This document shows positions 8,476 through 10,195 of a DNA stretch of 10,195 nt, one piece after another. The notes beneath the pieces are model-generated. The model was given only the letters and a program-made list of their open reading frames with translations, was not told the DNA's origin and ran no database searches. This stretch comes from Actinomycetes bacterium (GTDB lineage Bacteria > Actinomycetota > Actinomycetes > Propionibacteriales > Propionibacteriaceae), in NCBI GenBank assembly GCA_023432725.1, contig JAEYUH010000306.1, positions 1 to 10,195 of the forward strand, in the 5' to 3' direction. Made by a program: the position numbers and the translations under genes. Position 1 is the stretch's first letter. Every line of letters starts with the position of its first letter.

Positions 8476-9521
8476 GCACCGAGGCCCCGGCCCGGGCCGC
8501 GCAGGCCCAGGCAGCTCCCGAGACCCTGTGGCGCACGGTGGTCCGCAAGCTGACCACCAACCCGTCCACGCTTCCCACCCTCGCGGCGCTGGTGATCTTC
8601 ATCGGCATGCTGATCTTCGGCGAGATCTCCTACGGCAGGATCTTCCAGTACTCGACGATCTCCAACCTCTTCATCAACAACGCCCACATCATCATCATCG
8701 CCGCCGGCATGACCGCGGTGATTATCACCGGCGGTATCGACCTGTCGGTGGGCGCCATCGTCGCGCTGAGTGCGGTGGCCGGCGTGCTCCTGGCCAACTC
8801 CGGGGTCAACCCGTGGGTAGCGGTCCTGGTGATGATCCTGATCGGGTCGACCTTCGGGTTGTTCTCCGGGGTGCTCATCCAGTACTTCAACGTCCAGCCG
8901 TTCATCGCCACGCTGTCGGCGATGTTCCTGGCCCGCGGGCTGGCGGCCATCTTGTCGACCGACGCGGAGAAGCTCGACCCCGAGTCGCCGATCCGGCTGC
9001 TGGGGGCGAAGATCAAGCTGATCGACGGGCCGAAGGTGAACGATCTCGAGGTCACCGCGGGGGTGATCATCGCCTTCGTCGTGGTGGTGGCGGTGTTCTT
9101 CCTGATGCACCGCACCCGCCTCGGGCGCACCGCCTACGCCATCGGCGGATCCGAGCAGTCGGCGATCCTGATGGGGCTGCCGGTCAACCGCACCAAGCTG
9201 TGGCTCTACACGATCAGCGGAACCCTGTCGGGGCTGGCCTCGGTGGTCTACACCTCCCGGATCGGGGTGGGGCAGAACATCGTCGGCGACGGCTGGGAGA
9301 TGCAGGCGATCGCCGCCACGGTGATCGGTGGCACGCTGCTCACCGGTGGCGCTGGATTCGTGCTCGGTGCCGTCGTGGGGTCCCTCGTGCTCGGCCTGAT
9401 GAACGTGCTGATCACCAAGGACGGCGCGGTGCCGCCGGAGTGGACGACGATCATCATCGGCGGGACCCTGCTGCTGTTCGTGCTGCTGCAGCGCGGGGTG
9501 ATGGCGATCCAGCGACGGTAA
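8472..9521 (+). CDS. yjfF: Sugar ABC importer permease, YjfF-like
   Basis: This 349-residue BPD_transp_2-family permease is the second half of the channel. After a hydrophilic Ala/Gln-rich N-terminal tail of about 30 residues come multiple helices and the motif GGIDLSVGA at 87-95. Also visible are QPFIATLSAMFLARG at about 142-156, YAIGGSEQSAILMG at 222-235, VIGGTLLTGG at 284-293 and LLLFVLLQRG at 333-342. This set closely resembles E. coli YjfF as I recall it. The ATG at 8472 overlaps the previous stop (ATGA). The upstream sequence has only a weak Shine-Dalgarno, so translation probably depends on coupling to the preceding gene. An open frame extends far upstream of 8472 only because it runs antiparallel-free through the preceding gene in another phase; the ATGA start is preferred. 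It is the last gene of the operon and is followed by a hairpin. Confidence 0.9.
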   Translation: MSTEAPARAAQAQAAPETLWRTVVRKLTTNPSTLPTLAALVIFIGMLIFGEISYGRIFQYSTISNLFINNAHIIIIAAGMTAVIITGGIDLSVGAIVALSAVAGVLLANSGVNPWVAVLVMILIGSTFGLFSGVLIQYFNVQPFIATLSAMFLARGLAAILSTDAEKLDPESPIRLLGAKIKLIDGPKVNDLEVTAGVIIAFVVVVAVFFLMHRTRLGRTAYAIGGSEQSAILMGLPVNRTKLWLYTISGTLSGLASVVYTSRIGVGQNIVGDGWEMQAIAATVIGGTLLTGGAGFVLGAVVGSLVLGLMNVLITKDGAVPPEWTTIIIGGTLLLFVLLQRGVMAIQRR

Positions 9522-9522
9522 C

Positions 9523-9586
9523 CCCGCCTCCTGACCACAGCCGCGCCCGTTTCGAGGAGGGACGGTGCGAAGGGTGGTCAGGCGGG
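9523..9586. terminator. Candidate bidirectional terminator hairpin between convergent genes
   Basis: CTGACCAC (9531-9538) pairs with GTGGTCAG (9574-9581), and CCCGC (9523-9527) pairs with GCGGG (9582-9586), leaving CTC as a bulge. The 35-base loop contains further short complementary stretches (CCGT with ACGG, CGC with GCG). The right arm includes the stop codon of the methyltransferase gene. There is no T-run on either strand, so it could act as a weak or Rho-assisted terminator or an mRNA 3' end. Confidence 0.4.
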
Positions 9587-10195
9587 CTTGGTGGCGCGGA
9601 TGATCGCCGAGTGCATCCCGGGGGCGGTCTCGTGGGTGAAGGTGACCTCGGCGTCGACGAAGCCGGCGGCGGCGAGACCGTCGAGGTACTCGGCCCGGCT
9701 GAGGGCGCCCGCGACGCACCCCACCCAGGATCCACGCTCGCCGCGCTCCTGATCGGTGAGGTGGTCCTCCGCGACGACGTCGGAGATGCCGATCCGGCCG
9801 CCGGGCGCGAGCACCCGGAACATCTCGGCCAGCACCCTGGGCTTGTCGACCGACAGGTTGATCACGCAGTTCGAGATCACCACGTCGACGGCGGCGTCGG
9901 GCAGCGGCACGTCCTCGATCCGGCCCTTGAGGAACTCGACGTTCGTCGCGCCCGCGGAGGCCCGGTTCGCCTCGGCCAGGGCGAGCATCTCGTCGGTCAT
10001 GTCGACGCCGTAGACGAACCCGGTCGGACCGACCCGCCGGGCCGACAGCAGCACGTCGATGCCTCCGCCCGAGCCGAGGTCGAGCACGCGCTCACCCGGC
10101 TTCAGGTCGGCGACGGCGGTGGGGTTCCCGCAGCCGAGGCTCGCCGTCACTGCAGCTACCGGCAGTTCCGCGGTCTCCAGGCTGCTGTACAGCTG
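9578..10195 (-). CDS. arsM: ArsM-type arsenite methyltransferase, 5'-partial
   Basis: The reverse frame is open to the right edge, so the start is outside the window; 205 residues are visible. It is a class I SAM-dependent methyltransferase: motif I DLGSGGG is at 39-45 and the acidic residue after strand 2 is D65 (GVDMTDEM). The ArsM family methylates As(III), giving mono- to trimethyl arsenicals in the cytosol, using conserved Cys residues. Three are visible: Cys22 in SLGCGNP, Cys110 in SNCVIN and Cys160 in VGCVAGALS, which appear to match Cys72, Cys174 and Cys224 of the Cyanidioschyzon enzyme. The fourth (Cys44 equivalent) would lie before the visible YSSLE segment. The C-terminal part (about 166-205) ends in [10 protein letters not shown], also typical. 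An in-frame GTG at 10150 would cut into the conserved domain and lose part of the fold, so it is unlikely as the start. No arsR or other ars gene is visible. Confidence 0.87.
   Translation of the reverse strand, partial: QLYSSLETAELPVAAVTASLGCGNPTAVADLKPGERVLDLGSGGGIDVLLSARRVGPTGFVYGVDMTDEMLALAEANRASAGATNVEFLKGRIEDVPLPDAAVDVVISNCVINLSVDKPRVLAEMFRVLAPGGRIGISDVVAEDHLTDQERGERGSWVGCVAGALSRAEYLDGLAAAGFVDAEVTFTHETAPGMHSAIIRATKPA

Noticed and set aside
9565..9603. Twelve-codon plus-strand frame starting with GTG after a GAGGAGG sequence
   Set aside because: The ribosome binding site looks good, but the frame is very short, Arg/Trp-rich, lies inside the convergent hairpin region and runs antisense into the end of arsM. 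No promoter is visible, so chance is the simplest explanation.
8184..9719. Long minus-strand open frame opposite the permeases and extending into the arsM region
   Set aside because: It is antisense to two clear permeases and partly overlaps arsM in another phase. The product is Arg/Asp/His-rich with no recognisable family.

Overview
The window looks like chromosomal DNA of a high-GC Gram-positive actinobacterium. This rests on the very GC-rich third codon positions, strong AGGAGG-type ribosome binding sites, a DUF1206 membrane protein (a family seen mostly in Actinobacteria) and a lipoprotein-type sugar-binding protein. No genus can be fixed from the sequence. Coding density is high. I see no tRNA, rRNA, insertion sequence, integrase, CRISPR array or other sign of recent mobility.

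Layout. (1) Bases 1-2333 hold a lipid or envelope phosphatase region. A 5'-truncated PAP2-family phosphatase converges on, and overlaps by 29 bases, a reverse-strand DUF1206 six-helix membrane protein. That gene is in turn divergent from a second, complete PAP2 phosphatase. The 154-base divergent gap carries two back-to-back promoter candidates of the actinobacterial sigma-B/sigma-F type, suggesting a general-stress module. (2) Bases 2334-4600 hold a P1B-3 type copper/silver ATPase (CopB-like) with a histidine-rich N-terminus and the CPH membrane motif. An almost perfect CsoR-type palindrome lies just upstream of its ribosome binding site. (3) Bases 4601-9521 hold a complete four-gene sugar ABC importer of the YtfQ-YtfR-YtfT-YjfF type: lipoprotein binding protein, double-NBD ATPase and two different permeases. 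It is preceded by a promoter covered by two adjacent LacI-type operator-like sequences. A very stable hairpin separates the binding-protein gene from the ATPase gene. The last three genes are coupled by ATGA stop/start overlaps. (4) Bases 9578-10195 hold, on the reverse strand, most of an ArsM-type arsenite methyltransferase that runs off the right edge. It converges on the sugar operon through a hairpin that may serve both strands as a terminator.

The genes do not form one pathway. They are neighbouring small units: envelope/stress, copper efflux, sugar uptake and arsenic methylation. The sugar operon contains no catabolic enzyme and no regulator, so its substrate (galactofuranose, fructose, ribose or another sugar) cannot be settled here. 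I found no convincing previously undescribed multi-gene system. The best leads are the regulatory sites: the CsoR box, the tandem LacI-type boxes, the divergent stress promoters and the intra-operon hairpin.
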